Of a stretch of DNA of 64,000 nucleotides, positions 23,801-35,800 are shown piece by piece. Every line of letters begins with the position of its first letter. Position 1 is the first letter of the stretch. Both the position numbers and the translations under genes were made by a program. The DNA comes from Paroedura picta (taxonomy: Eukaryota; Chordata; Lepidosauria; Squamata; Gekkonidae), in assembly GCF_049243985.1 (NCBI RefSeq), contig NC_135379.1, positions 31,319,001 to 31,383,000 of the forward strand. The letters are read 5' to 3'. The notes beneath the pieces were generated by a model, which did not search any database, had not been told where the DNA came from, and saw only the letters and a list, made by a program, of their open reading frames with translations.

Positions 23801-26800
23801 ACTGACTAGGTGTAATTGTCCTTTACAAAAATCCAGCCAAGACAAACAGAAGATAATGGGGACATATTAGCAAAAATGGAATGTAATTGCTTCTTAAATC
23901 TGAACTAAATGACCACGTACCATAACAAATTTATGTTATCAGTGGGTCAGTTTCTTGTTTAATATAAAAAAATACTAGCTATATTTAGGCCAAACAGTGT
24001 TGGTTTTGGTGGGATGTGTGTTGTAAAGCAAAGTAAAAATACAATCAACATTCTCCTGACTCTCAGTAATCTGTCTCCTAATTTCTTTATAAGACTCAAA
24101 TAATAGTTTTAGTTTTTGAGGGAGTGATTTATATATCATATGGCTGTTGTTTATAGAACTTGTATTCATTTTATGGTAAGCTGCTTCAGGAATTTATTAT
24201 GGAGTAAAAGCATGGGATGGTAATTGTATGAAATAAATAAAATGGAAGTGATCTGTTATCAGACACATGAAACAAAGTACCTATGTGCCTTGTTTCCATA
24301 TTCCCTATACCTTGGTCAAATCTATAATTTTTAAAATTTGGGACTTGGCTCTGTTTTTTTCTTTTCTTTTCTTCCTACTTAGATAATTCTCCATAGTTCT
24401 TCACCATCAGCAACTGGCCCGAATAGACTTGATCAGAGGGGAAACCAGTAGCACCAGACTTATTTTTTCTTCCTCTTTGACCTTTTAAATCCCATCTCTG
24501 AAAACCCATAGATTAAATAAATGGCCAGTCTTCTAAATAGTGTATATGTGGAATCATTCCCAATTGTGTTGGGTAGTCTGAAGTATACTGACCAATTTAA
24601 CAAATTCCTAAAATTGTTTTGATTAGCTAGGCCTGACTTTGTGTTTGTTTGTGTTGTTAGAGTTTACAGAAAACGCTGAAGTACTGAAAAAAAGAATGGC
24701 AGAACTTAGACTATATTGTGACCTCCTTGTTCAGCAAGTGGATAAAACGAAGGAAATGGGCCTATCCGGTGTATCGGAATCTGAGGTAATATCTGGTTGA
24801 AGGTCAGCCACTGCTGAGGGTGTCTTGTATATCTTTACATCAGTGGCAGTAATGCTATTATAATAATATGTAGAAGGAAACATTTCTTTGTACCTTTGCA
24901 TTGTGTTACCTATAATCCTGTACATTTGTGGCAGGCTTCAGTCCTTTGGACAAGATTTATAGTGTGGCCTTCATATAAATTGTCATCATGTAGGCAAGAA
25001 TGACAAATGGGAGCTTTTAAAAGCAGCTTGGTTTGGGGAACAAAAGTAGGCCTAGCTTTTCCTGTCACCACAACACTACAGTGGATGGTGTCAAACCTTT
25101 TGCCACGTACTAAAAACACAGGAGCCCTTCTGGGGTAAGTGGTAGTCAAGTATAAGTCAATGAGAACACAATATGAGACTGTGTTTTTTGTGGTACTCGA
25201 TTATGATCTTCTGTATTCTTGTAAAATGTAATATCCCGTTCCTCCCATTATGATTCAGTGGATGAACAATGACTCTTATGACATTTCTGATAACTTGCCA
25301 GAATTAGTAATATGTGCATTTGCTATGTGCAAGATGTTATTTTTTCCTGTCAAGCAAGAAAATAGATCTTGTTATAATAGCCTTAATCAACAATATACAT
25401 TCTCCAACCAAAGCGTCCATCTTGGGTTTTGGTAATGGGCGCAAACCACATTTTTGCAGTTGGTTTGTGGTTTGTGGCTGAATTGTGAACCAAACTATAA
25501 ACTTATACAAACTGGAAGGTTGGATGACATATGGGTTTGTGACCCACCACTTTTTACAGGGAGCAGAAAGCAGGGATGTAAATAACTCTGCTGTTTGGTT
25601 TAAATGGCTCAGAGCTGAAGCCAAGAAAGCCCCTTTAAGCAGCTGTTCCTGCTGTTCCCAGTTGGCTTCAAGCAAGTCTAGGTAATGAGAGCTCTGCTAA
25701 GTCCATTGTACACTGATAGTGCTTTTCCAGCCATGTATTTGTTGACCAACTTACTTCTGGAGATCATGCCAAGTAAAGAATGGAGACAATGGTACTGTAA
25801 AAGACCTCTACATGAGATTAGAGAGACACATTACTGATCTTGATAAACCAATGATGTTGACTCAGTATAAGAAGAAGAATTATCCACCGGTCTTAACTAC
25901 TACACCAAGTTGGCAGCTAATTGTATAATAGTATAAACTAAAGTGCTGATAGATGAATTGCAATGGCTGACTCAGGCTTGGTATCCTAAGAACAGGTTGA
26001 CACTGGGAGTGGTCTTCTGATTTTGCAGAATGGAATTGATATGGGAGCATTGTTGAAATCCACATGTACCACATTCCTGAAGACTCTTGAAGAATGTATG
26101 CAGATTGCCAATGCTGCCTTCTCTTCAGAATTGTTGCACTGCACGCCATCTGGGTCTCCACATTTGGCAGCTCTCAAATCAAACAAGGTAGACTTGAACA
26201 ACATCCGATGCTCAAATCTCGTTCTCATAGGTAAACAGGTGGTTGTTCCACTCTTCAGAATATGTAATCAGTTAAGTTATCACCCTCAACAAAAACTGGG
26301 CAGAACAAGCACATTTGGGTTCTGCCCAGTTTTTGACATTTTGCAAGCAAAAAAGAATGCACAAAAGTGGTATGGTTTGGCCTGTGTTTGGGAAAAAACA
26401 TTTGAAGAACTGCAGCAAGATCATTTGTGAATTGTCCAGTCTATGAGACACCTTTTATAAATTGAAAGAAACAAACTGGTTTGGGCCTAACCATTTGCAC
26501 GGAGTATTCCTCTAGCTAGCACATTGAAGGTTCACTACTACCATTCTTCTGCTGCAACATCATGCGTTCGTCCCCCCCATTTCTGGGAGTGGGCAGATCC
26601 TCTGGAGCAGCAGGCAGAGTGGCACAGTGAACTGCAGGAGGAGGAGGGAATCTAGGATCCCTCTTTGTGCAAGTGTAAGTAGCTTCAGCTTGCACAAGGG
26701 CACTTTCAGAGCCAAGTCAGCATTTAGGCAGATAAGTTCCAAAAGCAAATTGAAAAGCCATTAAGATATTATGCAATTTCCCAAAAGTAGTTAGCATTGC

Positions 26801-29800
26801 AGAGGTCTTCTCCCTTTGGAATGAGTTTTTTTTTTCCATTGGAGCAAAGCTCATTGATTAGTGGAAGGGAGTTACAGGATCCAATTGAGTCATTTTGTCC
26901 CCTCTTCCTTCATCAGATCAAGCTGGCCTACAAGTTGTTACCAATACGGATTATTACCTGACCCCTGGCTCAGGGCACCCTTTATTGATAATGATTACAT
27001 TTAATTTTGTACACTTCTGCAGCAATCCTAAGCAGAGTTTGCACTATTCTAAGGCCCATTTATGTAAATGGATTTAGAAGAATGTTACTGTGCTTAGAGT
27101 TCCACCATGAAGGTTGCCATGCTTAGGTTCTGAGGGAAACCCCTTCAACATCTGCTTGTGTAGAAGGACTTTGTGTTGAATTCTTCCACATTCCTTGAAC
27201 AGATATGTGGACAGCACTTAGACAGAGCTTTTCTGTGTGCAAGCTGCAAAATGAAATCTAAGGCAAGAGAACATAAACAGCTCTTTCTTTTCTTGCAGCT
27301 AAAACCTCCTGGCATAGCTAGTCAGATTGTAGCAGAAAGGTATGGCACTCTTTTCTTCTTTGTTAGCACCATTTCTCACTGGCCTGCGTTGCTGTTAGAA
27401 AGCAGCACATAGTCTGCACACTGCGGGTTAGGGATGTGCAGCTTGGTTTGGCTCGGCCGCCTCGGTGCTCACCGAAACCCGAGGCGGCACATAGGAGGCC
27501 AGCACCATGGAATGGAGAGGAGGGGCAGCCTCCCCACCTCCCCGCACTCTGGGGCTGGCGTCCTTCGCACCACCTCAGGCTTTGGTGGTGACCGAGCCGC
27601 GCCGCACATCCTTATGTGAATCCTTGACTCTAAATATATCTTTGAATCCGAAAACTTCCTTCTTCCAAATCCTTGTTCTCTCTAAAAGGTCTTTTAAAAT
27701 ATACAAACCTATTCATAGCCCGTTTATTTCCATTACCAATGGTGCCAGTGAGCAACTTAAAATCCCCTGTTTATTTTTTACTGGTTTGGGACTGTATTTT
27801 TAAAACTTAGAAAGATATTTTATAAGCTGTACGGCTCCTTTAAAAATGGAAATGATTCTGCTGTATTCAATTTTCCATGCCCCTGTTGAAAAGGGGGAAC
27901 TCGTGGAGCAGCTGTAACTACACACTTAGAACTCGTGTTGAGAGCTGAATCGCCACCACTGTCTATTTGGCAAGGAAGGGCTGCATTCGTAGTTTCCCCT
28001 TCTGAACAGCCAGTCACAAAAGTTTTTCACTTTTAAAAGAGCGACAGTGTGCTGCACAAGCTTTTGTAGTCTTCCAGCACATGGAGCCCCTTGGAAGGCC
28101 AAGCTTCTGGTCCATTGTGTGACGGTGTGCATCTTTCATTTCAGGATGGCAGACATACTGAATGGTAGCCCTGTTGGTAAAACATTATTCTCTCTTTGTT
28201 TTTGTTTGTTTGTTTTCCACCCAGGCAGATGGAACTGAAAAAATGTGATAACGGCTCTATATATGCAAACTCTGACTTCCATGAACAAACCCTGGTTGAT
28301 AACCAGGCACCTGTACTCCAGAAAACAGATGAGATGAACTGTGAAGGAAATGCTGAGGAGAATTTGATAGGTAATGCGCAGAATTGTGAGAGGCAAATGC
28401 AAGTAAATGCTGTCAAAACATTTTTGCCAGGGTGTCTCATATTTGAAGAAGCAGCATCGGTTCTTATATGCCACTTTTCCCTACCTGAAGGAGTCTCAAA
28501 GCGGCTTACAGTCACCTTCCCTTTCCCCACAACAGACACCCTGTGAGGGAGGTGAGGCTGAGAGAGCCCTGATATCACTGCTCAGTCAGAACAGCTTTAT
28601 CAGTGCTGTCACCAGCCCAAGGTCACCCAGCTGGCTGCACGTGGAGGAGGAGCGGGGAATCAAACCCGGCATGCCAGATTAGAAGTACTCACTCCTAACC
28701 ACTACACCAAAGTGGCTCTCATTTGATCATTTAAAATGTTTCTGTCCTACTTTCCTCTCATGAAGTAGCTTCTACAAAGACACACGACAATAGACATGAG
28801 AATGCAATAAAAGCCATGATAAAAATCTCTCCTGTGTGAAAAGTCTTGGTCTTTTCCCCCCATCAGATATTCTTATTCTGCCTTGAGCACAGGAGAAGGT
28901 GGGGATGAGCAGTTGGTCTAGCTTGGCTTTGGCTAGAATGCAGGGTCTCTTCCCAGGAAGAAACAGCAGCCACAGATGGAAGAAGCCCTTGGAACACCTA
29001 AGTCATACATATGGGTGGGTTTGAACACTGGTAATACAAATAGGAAGAAACAAGCTGTGTCAATCAAACTGGACCAGAGATGGGATTTGGCCAGCTACTC
29101 AGCTACCTTCCTGTTTTGCTCCTCAGACACGATTTTTGTCAGAGAAGCAGGCAAGTGTCTGATTAAAGTCCTGCCTGAAATTCAGGACCTAAATTTAAAA
29201 GGAAACCTGGAAGAAGTACAATCCACTTTAGGTTTTAACTGGCAGGTGATTCATCCAATATCTTCTGTTCCTTGTAATCCAAGGTGATATCAAGAAAGAT
29301 GGCGAGAACCAGCAGCCACTGAAAGAGGAGAATTGTGGTGGAGAATCTTTACAACCAGAAGTCCACTCTGCAACCCCGTTGTCATTGTTGCATTGGGCAG
29401 AAGAAGACGAAGACAAGGATCTTCCTACTTTCTTTAGTGTCATGAGCAATAGGTGACGTGTCACTATTTTGTATTTTAATTTCATTGATGTAATTATACC
29501 TTGATGTAATCCACTCTGTGTCCACAGAGAGAAGGTGGAAAACAAATCCAAATATAAAATTAAAAAAACTTTACAGGAAGATGCTGATATTCGGGGGGGA
29601 CTGTACTTGGCTATGCATGCTTGGAACAAGCCAAGTCCCAGCAATGCTACCGGATTCTCAGAGATTTGCCTTGGACTCAGCTAGTGGGCTGACAGGTGAT
29701 AGCAGGGATTAGTCAAGCCCATTGCCTTTTCCCAGATTTCTGGCCCCAGCAGTGCTGCTGTTGACTCAGTAGTGTGGGCAGAGATCTGGCCCCAGATACC

Positions 29801-32800
29801 AATTAAAAGGATCTAGTCCAGGGGTGGCCAAACTGTGACTATCCAGATATCCATGGACTACAATTACCATAAGTCTATGCTGCTAGCAGGGGCTCATGGT
29901 AACTGTAGTTAATGGACATCTGGAGAACCACAGTTTGGCCACCCCTGGTCTAGTCAGTGTGCTGTTGTGAGCATCATTAGCCAGTGTTTCCTACCCCCAT
30001 CCAACTTGTCTTGGCATAAATATATTTGCTTGAAGCAAGCAGCATAGCATAAACATTTAGATATTCTCTAAAAGCTGTATTGGTTTAAGTAGTGGATGAG
30101 AGCTGTGTCGGTTTGAGTAGTGGGCAAGAGTGATTTTTCACTGTTCTTCTCTCCCTGCCCCCTTCCCATGTATATTTCTACAGCTTGAAGTTCCATTTCT
30201 TGTGCATTGATACATTTGTTAGCCTTAAGGTGCCACAGGGTTCCCTGTTTTGTTTTTAATATTCTCTTTGTCATCTCGCCCAAAGATTCAGTGATATCGA
30301 CCTTTTGGAGGATGGTGGCATACCCACAGAAGAATTTCTGCAATCCTGTTATGCAATAGTTCCAGTCCTGGGTAGGTGACTGCCCATTTTGGAACAGTTT
30401 GGAAGGTGTTAGTTGATCAAGGGGAAGTTAATACTCTGCAGCAGCCTTATTATTTTTGTTTTGTTTTGTTTTGTTTTTTAATATATAGCATGTTGTTTGA
30501 AGTCAGAATTTGGATCTTCTGTCTTCTCCTTTAACACTATTTGCCAATCTACTGTGGGGCTAAAAAAAACCTTCAGATTGCTTAAGCTTTGATTTCATCT
30601 TCATGGAGGAATGGGTGTACTTGCTTGGGGTGATAAAATATCTTAAACCAACTCTGTTTAAGTTTGCCAAATAACCATGTCTTCCATTGCTTCTCTTTCC
30701 TAATTTGGTCATTGACGGGTATAACTAAACAAACTTTGGATCATTAAATCCCTGCAGATTTTGTTGGAGGGTCGAGATTAGATGGAGCCTTTCTTGAGTT
30801 AAAAGGCTTGTTCAGAGGAGTGTCAGCCTGACAGCATTAGCATCTCTCAAGTCACCACTGACAAACTTGTATTGTTTGCATATATTTGAATATCCACCAC
30901 ACTTTCCCCTCCTCAAGGGGATCACAGATCCTTAAGGTATACTGGACAGGAAAGAGTCCACAATTGCTCTTTCAGCAATAGCAGCCATATACTCAGCAAG
31001 GCCCCCTGGGAGGAAAAAAATATCGACGTTTACTGTCAAATAATGCCGGAATTAGGGTATTGTTCCTTTTAAAGAAGGTTCCGTACTTAGGTGGGTTCCA
31101 TACGATTCCTATGTTCGTCTGTATCTCTTCTGAGTATGAATAGTGCAGGAACTGAACAATTTTTTTTAAGTTCAGTTCATACATCACACCAAACCATTGT
31201 TTGCATTAACTGTGGTTTGGCACCCAAATTTTGGTTCAGTTTCCAAATGTACAAGCAAATGAGAGCCAGTTTACTGTAGTGGTTAAGAGCAGTGACTTCT
31301 GATCTGGGTTTGATTCCCCATTCCTCCACATGCAGCCAGCTGGGTGACCTAGGGCCAGTCAGAATCTCTCAGCCTCACCTACCTCACAGGGTCTCTGTTG
31401 TGGGGAGAGGAAAGGTAGGTGATCGTAAGCCATTTTGAAACTGCTTCAGGTGGTAAAAAGCAGGGCACATTCTGTGGAGTGACCTCCAGAGACAGAACAA
31501 TATGTATATATGTGGCATCAAGTGGCAGCTGACTCCAGAAAAAGACTTTCAAGGCAAGTGCCAAGATGCTTTGTGATTGCCTTGGTGGTCTCCCCTGCTT
31601 AGCTTCTGAGATATGATGAGAACTTATCCCCAGACAGAGCAGTAGACATAATTGTTAATCCAGATAATCAAGCTAAGCCATATTTCATCTAAACTCCAAG
31701 TTGTTTGTAAACCTACATTGAATTATAGTTTTTCATGCACTTTTGCTGGCTGAGGACCAACCGTGACTTGATAATCCAAACATCACAATAAACCATAGTT
31801 AAGCTTCCTTCACTATGTTTGGGTGATGTCTGAATTTTGCCTTACCTTTTTCGACATCTAAATATTTACAATTTATAATGCACTATTACATTTATTTGGA
31901 GGAGCATTCAGAAGCATAATAAAATTGTTTGATAGTCACCTCCGGTGGTTTACACGGGATGTTTGCTCATGGACTCAGGGTAGGTTATGCAAAACCCCAC
32001 AAGCGCATCCTTTCCCTCTATTTAAATAGCCCTTCCAAAGCAGCAGTGGTCACCTCATTCACACAGAGCAAATTGAAGCTTCAGAGGCATGATTTAAATC
32101 ACAAAACAGGCCTGGCAGAAAGAGTTCAACACTGACCCTTCTCCAACTTCAGAGTAGTTCTCTGGCATTGCTAACTAACTTTTAGCAATTTTTTTTAAAG
32201 CCATAATTCAAGGACTCTTCCAGAATTAGGATAGATGTTTGCCTGGGAGTTTGAAGTCATTTTCTCTGTCTTTAGGGCAAAGTTCAGAGTGAGTCCATAT
32301 GCACCAAGGAGGGTGGTGAGCCCCTTCCTGCATGACTCTCATGCAGCGCATCATTATTATCTTTTTACTTTCATTTTGTAACTAGTTGTATCTCCATTGA
32401 GACACTGTTGTAATTTGAGGCTTCTTATGGCTGCCAGTAGCTCCTGATCAAGGATTCTTGCATCTGCCACAAGGCAGCCTCTGCTGATACAGAAAGAAGT
32501 AAAAAAAAAACTTCAGACATTCTAGAAGCAGCAAATGTGCCACATGCCCAACAGAGTTCCTGTTTCAACCAGTTCAGCATGCATTTGGCTGCCTCCTCCA
32601 CACGCCTCCAAAGAATGGGGTAATTGATTTGAGATTCTGCAGTTTGACTCTAGGAACTTTGGGAAGCAGAACTGTGCTACACACACAAGGAAATATGGGC
32701 TGTCGCCCCCCCCCCCATCTTTCTGTACTGCTAGATCAAAAGTAAAGCAACGTAAGCAATCTGAAGAGATTATTTTCTTTTTCCTAGACAAACTTGGATC

Positions 32801-35800
32801 CACAGTCTTCGCTCCTGTTAAGATGGACTTTGTGGGAAACATCAAGGTAAGGGCCCCCACCCTTGCCTTCCTGCTCCTCCCTGCCACGTTAGCTGTTTTC
32901 ATGTCACTGCTACCTGTCAGCAAAGGAAAAAAGTCACCCTGCATGCTTCTTTGTGTGCTTATCTGGTTCTTGGTCAGTAGCTGATTCCAGATCTTGCTGT
33001 GGCCAGATGCCAAACAGGTCAGCAGCTCTCTCCAAGAACCGTGATGTCCAAACCAGCTACAGTCTGGGTCATTTCTTAGTGTCAGAAGGCAAGAAATCAG
33101 AATGTGACCCCATCTATGTGATTCTGGAGTTGATACACTTTCCAGAGTGGCTCAAAGTGTTTCACCAGAACCTCTCCCTTCTGATAAAGAGTCCTTTCAT
33201 TATATTGCACTCTGTCAAGAATTCTGCTTTGTCGCTCTCTCGTTCTTTGTGATCATTCTGGTTTTCCCAGTAAATATTGGCATAAGAAGCCACTTTTGCC
33301 ATCCAACAGCCTTCTGTCTTGGGCGTCCTTTTATGTAATTTCTGTTCAGATGTCCCTGCCATCAGGACAATTCTGAAATCTATCAACTGAAAAAAGGTTA
33401 TGGTCTAGCTCAGAGGTTAAGAAAATCCTATAATCTTAGTCATAATGTTAGTGCCTATAATGTTAGTCAGTGTTACAGGTTTGGTCCAAGAATTCCTCCC
33501 ATAATATTTTTAAAGGCTTCTCAGGGATTACGATGCAGTGATACTATAATTATAAACTGGATATATATACATATTTAAAATGTTTTTATAATAACCTTTT
33601 GAGAACCTCAATGCAGTTTACCGATATTGGTAAAGCAACAAATCCTGAAAACACAGCCTAAATTAACAACAAAATTCAGAAGCCAAATAGTAATCAAAGT
33701 AGAAACAAATGCAGTATACACAGGCCCTCTGATATGTCATCATCTGCATCTCATTTTTATGCATAGCTGTCAAAATAGTCTTGAGTCATTTGACTGCCAT
33801 GCTGCAAAAGAAAGACTCCCATGTATAGAATTTAACATGGTTCATCCTAGCCTCTGCCCAATTCAAGATCAAATCCCTGTGGCATTTCTTGGAATCAGTA
33901 TTGAATTGCATTCCTGAGAAACTAGATCTTTTGGGATTTTAAGCATTCCCGCACTATGTTGCAAGATGAAAGGGAAGCATGTGCACATCTTTCCAAAATA
34001 CCACACCTCTTGTAAGAACAGTAGTTTAGGTAGACTGTATTTTGCGTTGAAAATTTTTTGGATCATTTCAATGGATTCCACCCATAGAACCAACTACATT
34101 CTACAAATGCATCCTACTTTCCTTCTGCATGTGCATACATACCTCCCATGTTTGTGCGCTGCTTCCTGCATCTGATAATTTTGACTGGTATCTCTGAACA
34201 GGTGTCCCTTTTAAGGAGAAACTTTTTTTTTTTGTCATTTTATGCATATTTTGAAACATCAGTATGCTTGACATAGTTTGAAAGGCCTATCTGAAATGCA
34301 GCACATTATAAATGGTTCTGAGAATATTTCTCAAGTAACACTTTCACCAACCGTAAGATCTGATTTTCCCCATTCCCTCCAGAAAATAAATCAAAAATAT
34401 ATAACCAACAAAGATGAGTTCATTACTCTTCAGAAAATTGTCCTCCATGAAGTGAGCAGTGAAGAAGCCCAAGTTAGAAATTCTGCAACAGAGGCTCTCC
34501 TTTGGCTTAAAAGGTAAACTGGCTGACTTTTGACACATTGGTAGGTAACAGCGTAATAGACATCTCCTTGTTCAAAATCTGTAAACAATTATGACTTCTC
34601 AATTTACACTCTAGAAGGATACATAGTGGGATGTATTCAAAAACTAGTAATATAAGTCAATGTTCTCCTTTGCCATCCAGGTCTTTAAAATGTTAACTAA
34701 ATCCCAAGTACCCCTCTTGTTAGCAGAATTTGTACTGATCTTTAAATCGGTACTCAATTTCATATTTGCAAGGCTTTCATTCACCTTGACTCAGCTTCCC
34801 CATACCTTTGAGCTGAAGGCCAATATATATTGTTAAAATTTAAGTGGAGAATATAGATCATAGAAGAAGAAGCAGCGTTGGTTCTTATATGCCGCTTTTC
34901 ACTCTCTGAAGGAGGCTCAAAGCGGCTTACAGTCGTTTTCCCTTCCTTCTCCCCACAACAGACACCCTGTGAGGTGGGTGAGGCTGAGAGAACACTGATA
35001 TTACTGAAGAGGAATTGGTTCTTATATGCCACTTTTCTCTACCTGAAGGAGTCTCAAAGCGGCTTACATTCGCCTTCCCTTTCCTCTCCCCACAACAGAC
35101 ACCCTGTTGTGAGAACCCTGATATTACTGCTCCGTCAGAACAGCTTTATCAGTGCTATGGCAAGGCCAAGGCCACCCAGCTGGCTGCATGTGGGGGAGTG
35201 GGAAATCAAACCTGGTTCACCAGATTAGAAGTCCGCACTCCTAACCACTACACCAAGCTGTAGAATCCTCAGCACATACTAGTTGGATACCTAAAGGAAC
35301 AATGCCATTCGATGACTTTATGCTCATAAAATAGTTATAGGAGGAAACAACCACTGTTGAAAATGCTACATTGAAAACGGTACAAATCTAGAGTCCATTT
35401 TGGTTGTTTGATTACCATTAAAAGAAGAGATAAGATAAACTGTATTTCTATTTTTATTCATTGTTAAATTGTTTAACTGTTAGCTATAGCCTCAGCTGGG
35501 TTCTTTCTTCTGCTGTTAAGTTCATAAAACCAGCATTCCTGTCAGATGACTATCTAGCCTCTGCTTAAAAACTTCAGAAGAAGGAGATTTGAATTGGCAA
35601 CACCCCAGCTCATTCTCTTAGCCACTATGCTACCCCGGATGCATATTCCACAATTAGGACATTTTGCTTATATTTGTTTTTATAACTCTAATATTGCTTG
35701 CTTACACAATTAAATCATATTTTAAAATATATATTCCACCGTTTTTTTTTCAAATACGTATAACCAACACTCACAAATAGCATCTTCTCTTGAAAAAATT

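Larger units (their letters stand above)
23000..28224 (+). other. PLEKHA8: PLEKHA8 introns 3 to 6 (with exons 4-6 inside)
   Basis: Introns 23000-24660, 24786-26028, 26188-27298 and 27340-28224. Named contents are a tRNA-derived SINE (about 23470-23660), a perfect hairpin (26291-26334) and a GC-rich squamate repeat (27425-27620). Elsewhere I see only unique or very old sequence. Confidence 0.65.
28371..34382 (+). other. PLEKHA8: PLEKHA8 introns 7 to 10 (with exons 8-10 inside)
   Basis: Introns 28371-29283, 29453-30285, 30372-32787 and 32847-34382. Contents are tRNA SINEs (28448-28722; 31255-31465), a palindromic hAT element (29819-29947) and a 5S SINE piece (31490-31625). The 1.5 kb intron 10 shows no feature. 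Confidence 0.65.

Noticed and set aside
28407-28682. Repeated peptide with PSWLHVEEE or TQLAACG ending (also at 34878 and 44821)
   Set aside because: Translation of the tRNA-derived SINE.
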